This document shows positions 24,537-36,431 of a stretch of DNA of 64,000 nt, piece by piece. The position numbers and the translations under genes were made by a program. Under the pieces are notes generated by a model. It was not told the DNA's origin, made no database searches, and saw nothing but the letters and a program-made list of their open reading frames with translations. Origin of the DNA: Ampelocalamus luodianensis (Eukaryota; Streptophyta; Magnoliopsida; Poales; Poaceae). The first letter of the stretch is position 1. The number at the start of each line of letters is the position of its first letter. The stretch spans positions 24,073,408-24,137,407 of the forward strand of contig CM070632.1 in assembly GCA_036346255.1 (NCBI GenBank), read 5' to 3'.

Positions 24537-25898
24537 GTGATAGGAACCCGTTGGGTGTTCAAAAATAAACAAAGTGAGGATGGTTCTGTGGTTAGAAACA
24601 AGGCTAGATTGGTAACTCAGGGCTTTAGCCAAGTTGAGGGGTTGGATTTTGATGAAACATTTGCTCCTGTTGCTAGATTAGAAGTCATTCGCATTCTGCT
24701 TGCATTTGCTGTATCTAAAGGCTTTAAGCTGTATTAGATGGATGTCAAGAGTGCATTTCTGAATGGTTACATAGAGGAGGAAGTGTATGTTAGGCAATCC
24801 CCAGGCTTTGAGAATCCCAAACATCCACATCATATTTTCAAGCTATCAAAAGCCTTGTATGGTTTTAGGCAAGCCCCTAGAGCTTGGTATGATAGGCTTA
24901 TGACCTTCTTGCTTAAGAATAACTTTGAGATGGGTATGGTAGACAAGACCCTATTTATTCTTAGGTATGGCAATGACTTTCTGCTTGTTCAGATTTATGT
25001 AGATGATATTATCTTCGGTGGTTCTTCTCATGCTCTTGTTTTCAGTTTTTTTGAGACCATATTCAGAGAATTTAAGATGAGTATGATGGGATAGATTAAC
25101 TACTTTCTGGGGCTTCAAATTAAGCAATACAAGGAAGGGATCTTCATCCATCAGATGAGGTACACCAAGGATTTGCTCAAGAGCTTCGAGATGGGTGACT
25201 GCAAGCCAATCGCCACTCCCATGGATCCAGACGACGAAGGAGAAGCCATAGATCAACGTGAGTACTGCAGCATGATCAGCTCCCTCCTCTACCTAAGGGC
25301 CTCAAGACCGGACATCCACTTCGTGGTATGCCGCTGTGGGAGGTTTCAGGCGTCTTCGAGGACTTCCCATCGCCAAGTTGTCAAGTGTATCTTCAGGTAC
25401 CTTCACTCTACCCTCTAGTATGGCATTTGATATTCCTGCTCATCTTCCTTGTCCATTCGAGGGTTTTCTGATTTTGATTTTGTGGGTTGTCGGCTAGATA
25501 GGAAGAGTACCTCAGACACTTGTCACTTCTTAGACACTTCTCTTGTCTCTTGGTCTTTTAAGAAGTAGTCCTCTGTTGCTCAATCCACTTCAGAAGCTGA
25601 ATATGTAGCTGTCGCTAGTTGCTGTAGTCAGATTCTGTGGATGGTGTCCACCTTTAAGGACTATGGGTTAGTTTTTGATAGTGTTCCTCTTCTCTGTGAT
25701 AACACTTCTATCATTAATATTGCTAAGAACACTGTGCAACATTCTAGGACCAAGCACATTGACATTCGCTATCACTTTCTTAGAGACCATGTAGAGAAGG
25801 GTGATATTGTACTGCAATTTGTGGAGTCCGAGGCTCAGCTAGCTGATATCATCACCAAGCCTTTAGACCCAACTAGGTTTTGCCATCTTGAGGAGTGA
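24537..25898 (+). pseudogene. Copia reverse transcriptase and RNase H
   Basis: RVT_2-type RT begins GTRWVFKNKQ and contains DETFAPVARLE, MDVKSAFLNG, LYGFRQAPRAWYDRL and the catalytic YVDDIIFG (24996-25007). RNase H has STSEAEYVA (about 25590) and KHIDIRYHFLRD (about 25755), ending ADIITKPL. In-frame TAG codons lie at 24735, 25092, 25416 and 25566, most explained by single C-to-T changes on one strand or the other. Otherwise the frame is continuous. Confidence 0.88.
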
Positions 25899-27570
25899 GT
25901 TAGGAGTAATTTACCCCTATGGGTTGGTTTGAGGGGGGATCGGTTCTCTTCTGAGCTTTCCTTATTCATCTGATCTTTCCTTGATCTTCTTCTGAATTTT
26001 ATGATCTGTGTAGGCTTTAGAGTTTTTTCTGCATCTCATTATATCATATTGCATTTATATGAAAATCAAAAAAAGATGCATCACAATATAAGCTTTACCA
26101 CGTGTCATTTAAATTGATAAAACTTTGCTTATTACCCTTTTGAGCTTTAGTATTTTAATTTTTGCTCAACTCCATGTCTAGTTCATTGACTTGCTAGAAT
26201 TATCATGCTTTCACATGTGTAGCTTAGTCTTTGCTTAATGAGCTAAAACTTTAAGACAATATGAACCAAAAATTGCAATTTGTGGATCTTTTGATTAGTT
26301 GCACCTTTAGTGGTCTTTTTGTGACATTGGTCATGTCAAAATTGCTTTGTTATCTCTTGAATCTAGGATTGAACATCATTTGAGCTTTTTGTTCCTTTGT
26401 GAATCTGAAACTGCTCTTGTGCAAAATAAAAAAAAAACATATCAAGTTTTAAGGTTCTCATGTGGTTAAATTGTGCCAAACTATTCTCATAAGACTACAT
26501 GTCAAAGACATGAACTTAGAGATAGTTGATGATCCAGACGATCTTATGGGGACTACTTGTCAAAATTGATATGAACCTCAAGATCTGTCGCCCCGGTTGA
26601 AGATAGGAAGAGTTTGTGGATGACTCCTAGTCCAGGATCCTTTTCACTAAGATAGACCTTTAATCAACGTTAACATTCATTGCAAATGAAAACTGTTGTA
26701 AAAAAAATTAGGTGATTGAGATACCATGAGCAAAATGATTCACTTTAGGATCTTTTGTCTCTAAAATGGTCTTTGTTATCTTCTTGATCTCATATTGACA
26801 TTCTGATATGGCCATTATCACTTTAGGATCTCTTTTGATGAACTTGCTAATTTTGAAGCTTTGTTTAAATTATTAAAATTTATCGATTTATCTTGAGCTT
26901 TCTAGTTTAGCTTTGATATATATATCTTAACATGATCTTGCTAGCACTTTCATGCTTGATGTGTATTGAGTAATAGTATAAATGCTAGCTTGCTCTTTGG
27001 GTAATCTCCAAAGTTTCTTGAACTAAAAATTGAAATATACAAAAAATGAAGCCACTCCATTGCATTACATGCATGCTCTTTCTTATTTTTGCATTTGTCT
27101 TCTCTGGATGAGAGGAGGGCTTGATTCCTTGATGACTCCATTGTTAAACGGGGAGAAGATATATTAAAAATGATAAAAGGGGGAGCTATTTGGAGGAAAA
27201 GGGAGAAAATAATTTTAAAAAAAATAATGATCATAGTGAGGGGGAGCATCTAATTTGCATTCTTATGATCTTATTGCCATTTCTGAACTTGGATTGCAAT
27301 TCTTGAAACCTCACAATGATCAAAGGTCAAATTGAACAATTGTTCTTTCATATGGACTTTAAGTAAGATCTTTTACTCCTCTCTAGAAATTGAAGCTTTC
27401 TCGCTCTCTTTTGCTTTATCTCACTTGCATGTGCTAATCTGAAGCCAACTTGGTCATTTCTATTATGTTCTCTTGCTTTTGGACCAAATTGTGTCTTTGC
27501 ACGAAAACATTGAGTATTTTCGTTTTCAAACCTCAAACATCATTTTTGGAAAATTGCCAATGTGTTCATC
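25899..27570 (+). other. Copia 3' non-coding region before the 3' LTR
   Basis: About 1.7 kb without coding potential separates RNase H from the polypurine tract. Purine runs resembling extra polypurine tracts occur at about 25930 (gaggggggat), 27178 and 27240 (gagggggagc). No env-like frame is recognisable. SIRE-like elements often have a long region here. Confidence 0.7.
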
Positions 27571-27581
27571 GAGGGGGAGAT
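27571..27581 (+). other. Polypurine tract of the copia element
   Basis: GAGGGGGAGAT directly abuts the 3' LTR. The first LTR base appears changed from T to G when compared with the 5' LTR. Confidence 0.75.
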
Positions 27582-30376
27582 GGTGGATATTATGGGGATG
27601 TTCTCATGATCTTAGGATGATGATGATACAATTGGCAATAGTGTTGAGGGTTTGTCGAAATACTCATTTTCGGTGAAATTCAGTAAAATCGGTATTACCG
27701 CAATTGATGAGTGGTACTATCGCAGCACGATATGACAACAATTGATGAGCGGTACTACCGTAGAGCGGTACGGTAGTACCGGATTTTTGTTGATGTTACA
27801 ATTTTTCAACGGTGAGGAGGATCGAGACTTGGTTAGGAGAACCAAGGTCCAGAACGATCGTGGATATTGGGTGAGATAGTTGGACTCAAGCATGGCGCAA
27901 AACGAACAAGGATGACCGAACGAGAAGTTCGGTGCGGCGGGTTACATCAAGCGGCTAGGGGGTCGATGCAAGTTCCATGGTGGTTTCGGTGGGAGCCGGA
28001 TAGGAGAGACTTACCGACATGAAGAGAACCATTGATCAACCTAAACGTGGCGAAGCATGGGATTGCTTCATGAAGATTGGACTTGGTCTTCGAAGAAGGA
28101 TCGAGAAGGGGTATTTTGGTAATTTCACCAAAATACCGTCTTGATGGCTTTTGGCTAAACCACGGCGCAAGACGGCACAAGGTGAGGTAGTTTAGGCCAA
28201 GAGAAGAGGAAGACGATGCTTTGAGATACATGCGTGAGCAGTGGCGGACCTAGGATTTTCAAGATTGGTTTCGAAGTTACAAAAATATTGATCAATAGGT
28301 TTCAGTTCTGGCGTCGAGGTGGATGGTTTCTTCTATCTCTTTCTAGCTCTCTCCCACAAAGATTTCAAATTGACAGACTTCTTCTCCATTTTTCAAAGCT
28401 CTAATATCTACAATTCACATACATACAAGATTGAAGATTCAGGATCACAATATGATAATAACACAATTCACTTTAAGGAATGGATATCTAGATTCAGGAC
28501 TACTCAAATGTAACAGCCTAGAAGGGGCCTTATGGATGGATATCTAGATCAGCTAAGAGCCTAAGAGTATATACATAGCTAAGGCACTGAAGTCAGCAAA
28601 GCAAGAACAACCCCTTTCTTGCATTTCACAAATCACAAGTTCACTTCACAGTTCACTACACTACAATAGTGAAGAGTACCTGCAATTCGATGCGCACGCA
28701 CAGCCGACGAAATCGAACTCCGAGCAAGCCGCCGCCATGTAGCGCCGCAGGCCATAGTGCCACTCCACCTTTGCCCGCCGGTCCTCGCCTTCTCTAGTTC
28801 TCCTCAGACCCCGGCCCCGGGAGTCCGCGTCTGCAATGCGCCAACACCGCCCCTGGCGCGACCTCGCTGACCCGAATGCCGCCACGGCCTCTGCGGATCT
28901 GCCTCTGCCCTCCAGTCCTCGCTTCCCCCTTCTCTGGTTCTCCCCGACCCCGGGAGTCCATGACGCCGTGATTGCGCGTGACCCCACTTACCTGAACACC
29001 GCACGGCTGCACCCACCGCCACGCTCATCTGCCGTCGCCACCGCGCTCAGTGTGGAGCCACTGCCCGCTGAGTGCCTGAGCCATTTAGGGTTGGGAGAAT
29101 GGGATTTGGGTGCGTGTTCGTCCGTCGGTCCATGAGATTGATTGGGCATTTGGGCGTCCGTGGGAGTTGGGCTCACGAGCGTGATGTGGGATGGGCTGCG
29201 ATGCGAGGCGTGAGGCGGGTGTAGGAGCGTGCTGTGGTGCCCTGTGCGAGGCTGTGAACGCGACTGAGAACGATATGTGTTGATTCAACTTTGTTTTTGG
29301 TATATATGTGTATTATACCCTAAATATATATAATTTTTGCTCAACAAATTTGGGTGTTCAGCTGAACACCCATGAACTTAGGTGGGTTCGCCCCTGTGCG
29401 TGAGTGAAACCCATTTGTGTGTGGGTTTAATGGGTGCCCGTGTGGATGTCTCTCTAGAAGCTAGTCTCCACTATAAAAGGGGAGGGTTCTGGTTGTGCAC
29501 CTCCCAACCCTTCTACCTAGAAACCCTAGTTTGTATTTTAGGAATGTGAGAGGAAAGTGGAGAGGTTAGGGTTCTTAAGAGTTGGATTGATTGTATGCTC
29601 AAGTGTTGAGCTTTTGTCCTCCATGATGGAGTGACGGTAAGCCAACATTAATTTCAAATCAATCCAAACAAGATTCCTCAAGATGAGTCTCCTCTTGTTC
29701 TTACTCTATCTTTGGTGATTTTTGGATTTTTTTTTTTATGATCCATTGGTTTTCCTTTGGATTTTTGTTGTGATCTTGCTTGCTGTGACATATAGGAGTT
29801 CATCTAGGATCATCTTGATCATCTTTTATGCACGAGCAAGCTTTTGGATCAAAGTTTGATTTTGGCCCAGTTTTGGAGTAACCTTCACTCAAACGAAAAA
29901 AGGTCGGAACTTTAGCAATGATCTATACTATTCTTGATTGGAATAGGTTTCTGATATCCTAGAGAAGATATGTTTCAAGTTTTATGAAGTTTGAAGTTGT
30001 GAATCAAAAGTTGTGCAAATTTTGGATTTTGGTTTCGGGCTGATTTCCTATTCATCATGCTGTTTTTACTGTTTACCCGATAGTATTGCTACTGTTCACC
30101 AGTATTACCTTTTGTTGTACTACTGCACTATTCACCGTTATGGCTGGCACTGTACATCAATACTGTTCATAGTTGCTGTTCAACATCGCATTTTTGCGTT
30201 TTTAGTTGTGTGCTTCGGGTTTCGATTGGATTCAAAATAGGACTTTCGCTGTACTTGAATATTGATCTTCATAGCTTTTATAGCTATTGGGGTGAAAATT
30301 GAGTTGAATCCGATTAAGGTGAAAAATTAGGTAATGCTCCTATTCACCCCTCTTTTGTCGCCATTTTGGTCCAACA
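27582..30376 (+). repeat. 3' LTR of the copia element (interrupted by a hAT element)
   Basis: It matches the 5' LTR and ends GGTCCAACA. The 1158-bp hAT-like insertion at 28239-29396 accounts for most of the extra length. Its TATA box is at 29472-29478. Much of the stretch matching 5' LTR positions 18790-19080 is missing (joint near 27805). Confidence 0.9.
28239..29396. mobile_element. Non-autonomous hAT element inside the copia 3' LTR
   Basis: The ends are cagtggcggacctagg and, at the right, gtgggttcgcccctg (reverse complement caggggcgaaccc), an imperfect TIR. The 8-bp TSD tgcgtgag is perfect (28231-28238 and 29397-29404), which is diagnostic of hAT. The 5' LTR shows the empty site. The interior (28660-29100) is GC-rich and holds an imperfect tandem duplication of about 125 bp. 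On the minus strand a possible splice donor (cag|gtactc, near 28680) follows an open GC-rich stretch. This may be a captured gene fragment or a 5' relic of the parent transposon. No transposase is present. Confidence 0.87.
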
Positions 30377-30381
30377 CAATG

Positions 30382-32223
30382 CATAATACTTTAAAACTGA
30401 AAATGATATTTAACAAATATGGGTACAAAATGTTCAAAAGAGACTCGACTTCGTCGAAGGTTGAGGTTACCGTGTCCGGTTGGTCCAAATTGACTTCGGC
30501 GGCGTCGGACTCTATACGCGCGAAACAAGACAATTAAATAACAGAAAACAAATAAAAAATAAAAATTATAAAAAATACTGGAAGAAAAATATTGAATTTA
30601 TATGAATTTAGGAGAAAGAATCGATGGATTTGTAGTTCGTATGAAGAAGAATGAACATCCGAAAGTTTGTTCTTCACATGAAATAATGAAAAATCAGAAA
30701 AGAAACTGTACTGTTATAACTGTTTCGGATTTTTAACAGAGCAGAGCAATTACATTTAGAGTGTGACTTCAAAGGCCCACATGCTAGTGTGATAACAGAG
30801 AGGAGATGAAAGGAATTGCAAAGGCTCATTGACCAGTGGGTCCCAAGGTCATACGAGTTCATCCGCAGAGAATGAGTAGGTACGAAAAACAGGCAGCTTC
30901 AGAGCTCCACAACCATGGTGATGGTGCCGGCGAGGGAAAGGTAGAGGCAGCCGGCGAATGGGCAAAATAAAACCCCGGCGACGTCTTCTATCCAATGGTG
31001 GTGGCGGTATGGCCGGAGACGGAGCGAGGCAGCGGCAGCGACGTTCGGGGCGCACGGTGGTGGCGGGTGGTGCAGTGCTCCGGCGAACTGACAGCACTCC
31101 GGGGAAAATAGAGGGAGCACAGGGTGCGCCTCGGCGAGGGGAACACTAACGTAAAGACGGTTTGGCCGGAGAAGGTCCGTGATAGTGCACCCACGGCGGC
31201 CATCGTCGGCGACGAGGAGCTCGTGACGGCGACATACTCTGGCGACAGCAAAAACGAAATCGAGGTGGGGGATGAAAAGAGGATTACCGGGAACACGACG
31301 TGACGTAGTTGGTTTGGTCGAAGGATCACCTGAGAGAGAGAGATCAAAGAGGAGTTAGACAATGGGGTTTGAGACGAATCGAAAAAGGGAGCGAGGGACA
31401 CGCGATGCTCTCTTTATAATACGAAGGCGGCGCTTGAGTTTACGGGGAACGCCGCAAGAATAAAGCTAGAGTTTGTGCTTGCAAACTGAATGCAATTAAT
31501 GGAAGAAACGTAAAATTTATGGAGGCATGATGTGGGTGATGAATACGGGGTCGTAATGGCTCAAACGGAATTGCATTTGATGCATCGTGTGCGGAGAAAG
31601 AAGGATAGAGGCGGAGGCCGGCCATGGCACAGGCTGGGCTCGGACGACTCTGTTGGAGCAGAGCTGGAGCGCAGGGAGAGAAAGGGGAGGGGTGGCGGTG
31701 GCGTGGCCGGGAGGCGTGGTGAGCGCGCGGCGGTTAGTGGTGGCCTGGGCGAGGTCGACAGAAAGGGCGCACGGTCATGGAGGCGCTGCTAGTTACAGGA
31801 AGAAAAGAGAACAGAGCAACGTTCTCACGAAGAAGATGAAAAAGAAGAGAGAAAAAGAAAGAGAAGGAAAAAGAAAACAAAATCCGGAAAAATTCAAAAA
31901 TAAAATAAATTCAAAAAAATTCAATACAATTCCACAAAAATTCTTGGAACCTGTATAGATTGAATAAAATAATTTTGAATTTAATTGAAGTTTATTTTAA
32001 TCATTTAAAATGTTTATCATTTTCTAAAAATTCAAATTAAGTTTTAAATTAATCCAATAAATTGAAAATTGATCTTTTTTATTTTTAAAACTTAAAAAAG
32101 ACTCTAAAAATTGGGATTCAAAGTTTGGATTGATTTAGTATGAACTCCAATTTAAAATCCAAATATTTGAATTAATTATTTTAATTTTTTTTTTTTTACA
32201 AAGGCGAAATTTGGGATGTTACA
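30382..32223 (-). repeat. Solo LTR C, second part
   Basis: This resumes LTR C after the copia element and ends gggatgttaca before catag. It contains the GC-rich, CpG-rich block (about 30850-31800) typical of this LTR group and a degenerate poly-T/poly-A stretch before the end. Frames such as 30988-31401 (minus) and 31532-31792 (plus) are compositional and have no recognisable domain. Confidence 0.82.
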
Positions 32224-32233
32224 CATAGTGAGT

Positions 32234-32246
32234 GGCTCTAATACCA
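32234..32246 (-). other. Primer binding site of the Reina-like element
   Basis: The minus strand reads TGGTATTAGAGCC two bases after the LTR end. It matches the iMet PBS except for one C-to-T change. Confidence 0.75.
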
Positions 32247-32248
32247 AA

Positions 32249-32796
32249 TGTTATGGCCATTGATTGAGTATGGATCTGGGGACCGATGGTAGGACGCTCG
32301 TTCTTATCTAACTACTGGCAAGATTCTTTCCTGACATGGTAGAGAGACCCTATGGCCTGATAAGCTAGGGAGGCAAGAGATGACCCTCCAAGCTCGACGG
32401 GATTCTCTTTGATGAACAAGGAGGCCTGATAAGCCAGGGAGGCAAGGGATGACCCTCCAAGCTCGACAGGATTCTGTCTAACGAATAAGGAGGCTCTGAT
32501 CTTCCAGCTAATCGGTTAGGAACTAAACTTTGTTTGTCTTGTTTAATGATAATGGATACAACGTTGTCCCTTTTATAGGGATTGATAAACTTGACCCCAA
32601 GAAATCTATCCCTATATTAAGGAAACATATTCCTAATAATAGGAAAGTTATCCCTAATACATGTAATAAATCGAAAAGGAAACAAACCCAAATATTAAGG
32701 AAACTAATTATTCTAATCCTAATCCACAATATTGTTGCCGTGTGCATTGCTGCTGCCATGCACCACGTCCTAGCTATGGCTTGTCACGCCATAACA
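32249..32796 (-). repeat. 5' LTR of a short-LTR (Reina-like) gypsy element, minus strand
   Basis: On the minus strand the LTR runs from TGTTATGGCGTGAC to GGCCATAACA, 548 bp. The PBS adjoins its lower-coordinate end, so this is the 5' LTR of a minus-strand element. A minus-strand TATA box lies at about 32571-32577. A 69-bp tandem duplication occurs at 32354-32422 and 32423-32491. The short LTR, TGTTATGGC ends and compact leader suggest the Reina clade; this is inference. Confidence 0.75.
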
Positions 32797-33344
32797 CAGC
32801 CAGATTTAATCCATTAACCATTGTACAAGTAACAGATTTATATTCGATCATCGATCTTATTGTTTATACAGTTAATATCATATAGGTACCCAAGTGAACA
32901 AATAATACTTTAAAATAGTCTGAGTTTCTAGCTTGCCTTCACCAATACATTGTACTCCGATAATACAAACTACTGACAGAAAATACTAGTTCAATTGAAT
33001 GGGATCTTGAACATGTTTTTACAAACAAAGCTTGTATCATTATCATTTCCTGCAGTGAACAGAAGAAACTGCTATATCAGCTATCTTAATGTTTTGCTAT
33101 CTGAAGTTATTTTCAACCACAACAAGAAACTGCCACATCACCCAATTTAACCTGGAAATAAATACATGAATGATTCATATACGCAGGTCATAGTTTCAGA
33201 AGTAACAGCTAGTTACAAGTTACACCATGTTTAATACAACAGGACTTTGGGGAGGGGATTAAATTTAGATCCCTAATTGTGGTGACAATCCATTTCTTTA
33301 CTGCATGTTTCATGCTTGCTGTTCTTGGAAGCAAACAACATTAA
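32797..33344 (-). other. 3' flank and probable 3' UTR of the host gene
   Basis: About 550 bp between the Reina-like LTR and the gene's stop codon. It is AT-rich with no transposon ends that I can see. The gene's 3' UTR and polyadenylation site should lie here, but no single signal can be picked with confidence. Confidence 0.4.
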
Positions 33345-33695
33345 TTAGGACTCATGAGCTGGGCTATCTGAATGCATATCCATGGATGAATCATTCGATG
33401 CTGCACAATTCGACTCATGGTTTCCTGTGCAAAGAATGCCATCTGCAAAGCACCCAGTGCTGCCATCTTGCTGTAGATGGTATGGTTGCAGACTTCGTCG
33501 GACAGGGCTGGATAGTGCATTGGAAAAGACCATTGAGTTCTTGGAGTGCAATCCTGGGTTTGCTGGTGCGAATAAGCTGGGTGATGGTTGCTGGTTGCTT
33601 GTGTTGGGGATGTGCATTGAAGCTTGAAGATTCTGGACTGTGTATTGTGATCTTGGTGAAGCCAATGCATCCTGACTTCCGTACTCAATCTCGTG
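33345..33695 (-). CDS. Host gene, coding exon 3 and stop
   Basis: 116 codons plus stop at 33345-33347. The acceptor is tgtgtag|CACGAG. The codons read HEIEYGSQDALASPRS and on through a low-complexity tail. Intron 2 (33696-33943) is 248 bp. Confidence 0.88.
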   Translation of the reverse strand, partial: HEIEYGSQDALASPRSQYTVQNLQASMHIPNTSNQQPSPSLFAPANPGLHSKNSMVFSNALSSPVRRSLQPYHLQQDGSTGCFADGILCTGNHESNCAASNDSSMDMHSDSPAHES

Positions 33696-35755
33696 CTACA
33701 CATAAGAACAGCTCATAAACATAAGTAGATGCATAAGGATATGTTCTATTTGATCTTGGTAAAATGTTTCTGGTATTGGTATGGCTTAGCTGAGCAAATA
33801 TTCAGTAAATGGGGCCACAAATATGCAAGTATGCAACATACTTGGGTGGTAAGTGGTAACTATCCAGCACAGAATGGAGGAACCTCAGCACCAACCATAA
33901 TTGTAGTAATCAGAGTATATAGTCTGAAAAGAGAAACGTGGACCTGGATGTGGGAAGCTATGTCAGAAACTGTAAGCCTCAAGCCATTTTCATGCTGTCG
34001 CAAAATCCATTGGTGGAGCTTTTCCTGCATTAATCAAAATGACTGCACAATATTACCACAAAGAATGAACATGTAACTATCAATCTAACAAATAAGCACT
34101 GAAAAGAATGTAAAACTTAAATATAAGCTATTAAGAACTACATAGTAACACTGATTGTTGTCCCAATGTATGTATGTATGACGTGCTACCAGGTTTAGAC
34201 AGCTAAATAACCTGCATATTCATAACCAGTAAACAAATCATGTTAAACCATACTACCACAACAGGGGACCAGATGGCACAACCAATAAAAGAATAGGTTG
34301 TGTCAACATCACTTCAGCTTTCTATAATAAATTAGGCATTCAAAGAGTGAAACAGAGATATTTCCAAAAAGCATGTCCCTGCAAGCTGCAGTTTGATATG
34401 TCATCAATAGAACTGACTGTATGTATGTTCCCCCATGACCACTGTAGCCTGTATAGGTCACCTGGGAATCGAAAGTTCATCTTTGTTCTTACTTCTTAAT
34501 TGGCATTTGTTTAAAAGGCCAATGGTAAGTACCACCTCTTTAAGTACTTCACAGCTTTTAGGAGAAGATTGAGCCACATCCACATACATATATGATCTCA
34601 TATGATGTGCTATGTTGTACTATGTTCCATCTAATACAGGTCCACTAGTTTCAGTACAAGTTGCTCAAGACACCACATGTCAAAGCGTACTAGACTACTT
34701 ATGTAATTAAATTAAGAACAATGCCGATAAAGTATCTCAAAAATACCAAAAATTTTAACAATGTAGCAATGCGACATATCTGTCACTGAGCAATATTATT
34801 AGCTTAACTTCAACCCCAATAGTTCAGGTTTCAATGCTGTAAGTTGGACGATAAGACATGCCTTCCAGGACTGGAAGAAGCATCCTGCACCTAGTGGTAC
34901 GAATTTTCTAACAGCGAACACTGAACAAGCAAACATAAACCTTTTATTTTAGAACACAAGCAAAAGTAAACTTGACAATGATGAATCGTTAGCACTAATG
35001 TAGAAGAATCTGAAAGCAATTTCGTATCGGAAGACTCAAATTCTAAACTTCTAAAATTGTTATTACTCAAAAGATGAGGACCAAAATTCATCAGGAACTG
35101 AAATTTCCGAAATTGAGACAGATACTAGTCATCAAACCAGAGATGCATTTTGTTCGGTCATCAGAAAGAAGTAGCGAATTGCAACTTCAGATGGTGCCGC
35201 ATGTTAATGTCAGAATCATGCAATCTGAGCAGAAATCCCTTCAAGAAACAATGGTTGGTACTGACTACGAGCAACTACAAATCCAAGCATGAACAGCAGA
35301 GCAATTAGATTACAACTTACTGAGCCTACCAAAACGCCAAACTATCTAGAGAAGCACACACAGTAAGTACTACATGATTCCATCGACAATTGAGGACCAA
35401 ATTTTGCAGCTAGCTTCATACATACAAACCTCATTAAAAAAAAGACTCGAATCCTTGAAACCCAAATGTTCCCCAAAAACAGAACCAAACTCCTCACATA
35501 AAACGTCCACTGAGCAAGCATCAAACTCCAACTAATCGCAGGGCAAGACCGCAAGAGGATTAACAATAACTGAAGCGGGGGCCGTACCATGGCGTGGCGC
35601 TCGCCGGCGTGGAAGGAGAGCCTCTGGTGGCCCCCGGCGAGCGTGTAGAGCTGCGACAGCGAGTTGGCGGCGCCGCGGAAGGCGCCGTACAGCGCCCGGT
35701 CCGCCTCCTCCTCCAGCGCCCTCGCCGCGTCCGCCTTCCGCTTCCTCCCGGCCAT
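33345..35755 (-). CDS. Conserved plant protein of unknown function, three coding exons
   Basis: Joining 35755-35588, 34024-33944 and 33695-33345 (minus) gives an uninterrupted frame of 199 codons plus stop. Both introns have GT...AG ends and phase 0. Exon 1 encodes a basic KRKADAAR start, then RALYGAFRGAANSLSQLYT and LSFHAGERHAM. Exon 2 encodes EKLHQWILRQHENG and a VSDIASHIQ helix. Exon 3 is serine-, glutamine- and asparagine-rich and ends SSMDMHSDSPAHES. I recognise this as a small plant-specific family whose members are sometimes auto-annotated 'holocarboxylase synthetase-like'; there is no biotin ligase domain, so that name should not be taken as function. The KRK start suggests a nuclear location. 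An upstream in-frame ATG at 35785 would add ten residues; 35755 is preferred because the family starts at the KRK motif. Confidence 0.88.
33944..34024 (-). CDS. Host gene, coding exon 2
   Basis: 27 codons bounded by acceptor atgcag|GAAAAG and donor CATCCAG|gtccac. The frame is phase 0 at both ends. Intron 1 (34025-35587) is 1563 bp and no transposon was recognised in it. Confidence 0.88.
35588..35755 (-). CDS. Host gene, coding exon 1
   Basis: 56 codons from ATG 35755. It ends at GCCATG|gtacgg, a GT donor in phase 0. The GC content is high, as is common for grass first exons. Confidence 0.88.
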
Positions 35756-36431
35756 CCCCGCTCCCTCACCGCTCTCCAACCCCACCTCCCAGCCCTGCCG
35801 ATGGGATCGAATCCGATCGGATTCGAGCTCGAAACCCTAGGATTCGGGATGGACGTGGGGAATCCACGCGAGGAAGACGACGACGAGGACGGGGAGCGTG
35901 GAGGCTATGATGTAGGAGTATTAGCCGCGTCCCCGTGTGTGTGTGTGCGTGGCGCTAGCTGTTGCGTTGGGTCGCTGGCGTGTGGGGCCCCACGGGGAGT
36001 GCCGCCGTTTGGATAGATGGGAGGTTGGTGTGCGCGCGCTCGCGGCGGAGGGGAGCACCGAGCACACGTGGGAGTGGAGACGGTAGGGAAACTGATATGT
36101 GGGTCCATTTGTCTCTTTGGACCCACATGGCAGTGAGAGTAAGAATGAAACAGAAGAAAAACTACATAGAAAAGGCATCGGGGTGACACCGGGTCGGATA
36201 CGGGCAGATATTGCTCATTCCATATCTAAACCCATATTTTTTTTCTCCGGATACGGGCATGCTGGATGTGAATACAAATTCGAAGTATTTCGGATACGGA
36301 CACGAGCATATACATGGCATATTCGAATTGGGAACAGATAAGATAGTAAGATAGTATGCAGTTGCGTATACACAGGAAAGAATATACGTTGAACTATACC
36401 ACTATAGCTTTAACTTGTCAACACGAGTACA
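35756..36431 (-). promoter_or_regulatory. 5' UTR and proximal promoter region of the host gene
   Basis: About 680 bp lie between the start codon and the hAT target duplication. The first 300 bp are GC-rich with CpG and purine runs, as expected for a 5' UTR. At 36185-36310 the word GGATACGGGCA or close variants recurs three times, possibly the relic of another transposon end. No TATA box was chosen with confidence. Confidence 0.5.

Larger units (their letters stand above)
18615..30376 (+). mobile_element. Complete, inactive SIRE/Maximus-like Ty1-copia retrotransposon
   Basis: LTRs of about 1.86 kb and 2.79 kb (the second enlarged by a nested hAT element) flank gag, protease, integrase, reverse transcriptase and RNase H in Ty1-copia order. 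The TSD caatg is perfect (18610-18614 and 30377-30381). The element sits in solo LTR C. Two zinc knuckles in gag, a long gag and a 1.7-kb non-coding stretch before the 3' LTR fit the SIRE/Maximus lineage; this is inference. All domains are broken by stops and frameshifts. Confidence 0.93.

Noticed and set aside
30988..31401. 137-residue minus-strand ORF as a gene
   Set aside because: It is a compositional frame in the GC-rich island of solo LTR C.
35594..36016. 140-residue plus-strand ORF opposite the host gene
   Set aside because: It is the antisense shadow of exon 1 and the GC-rich 5' region.
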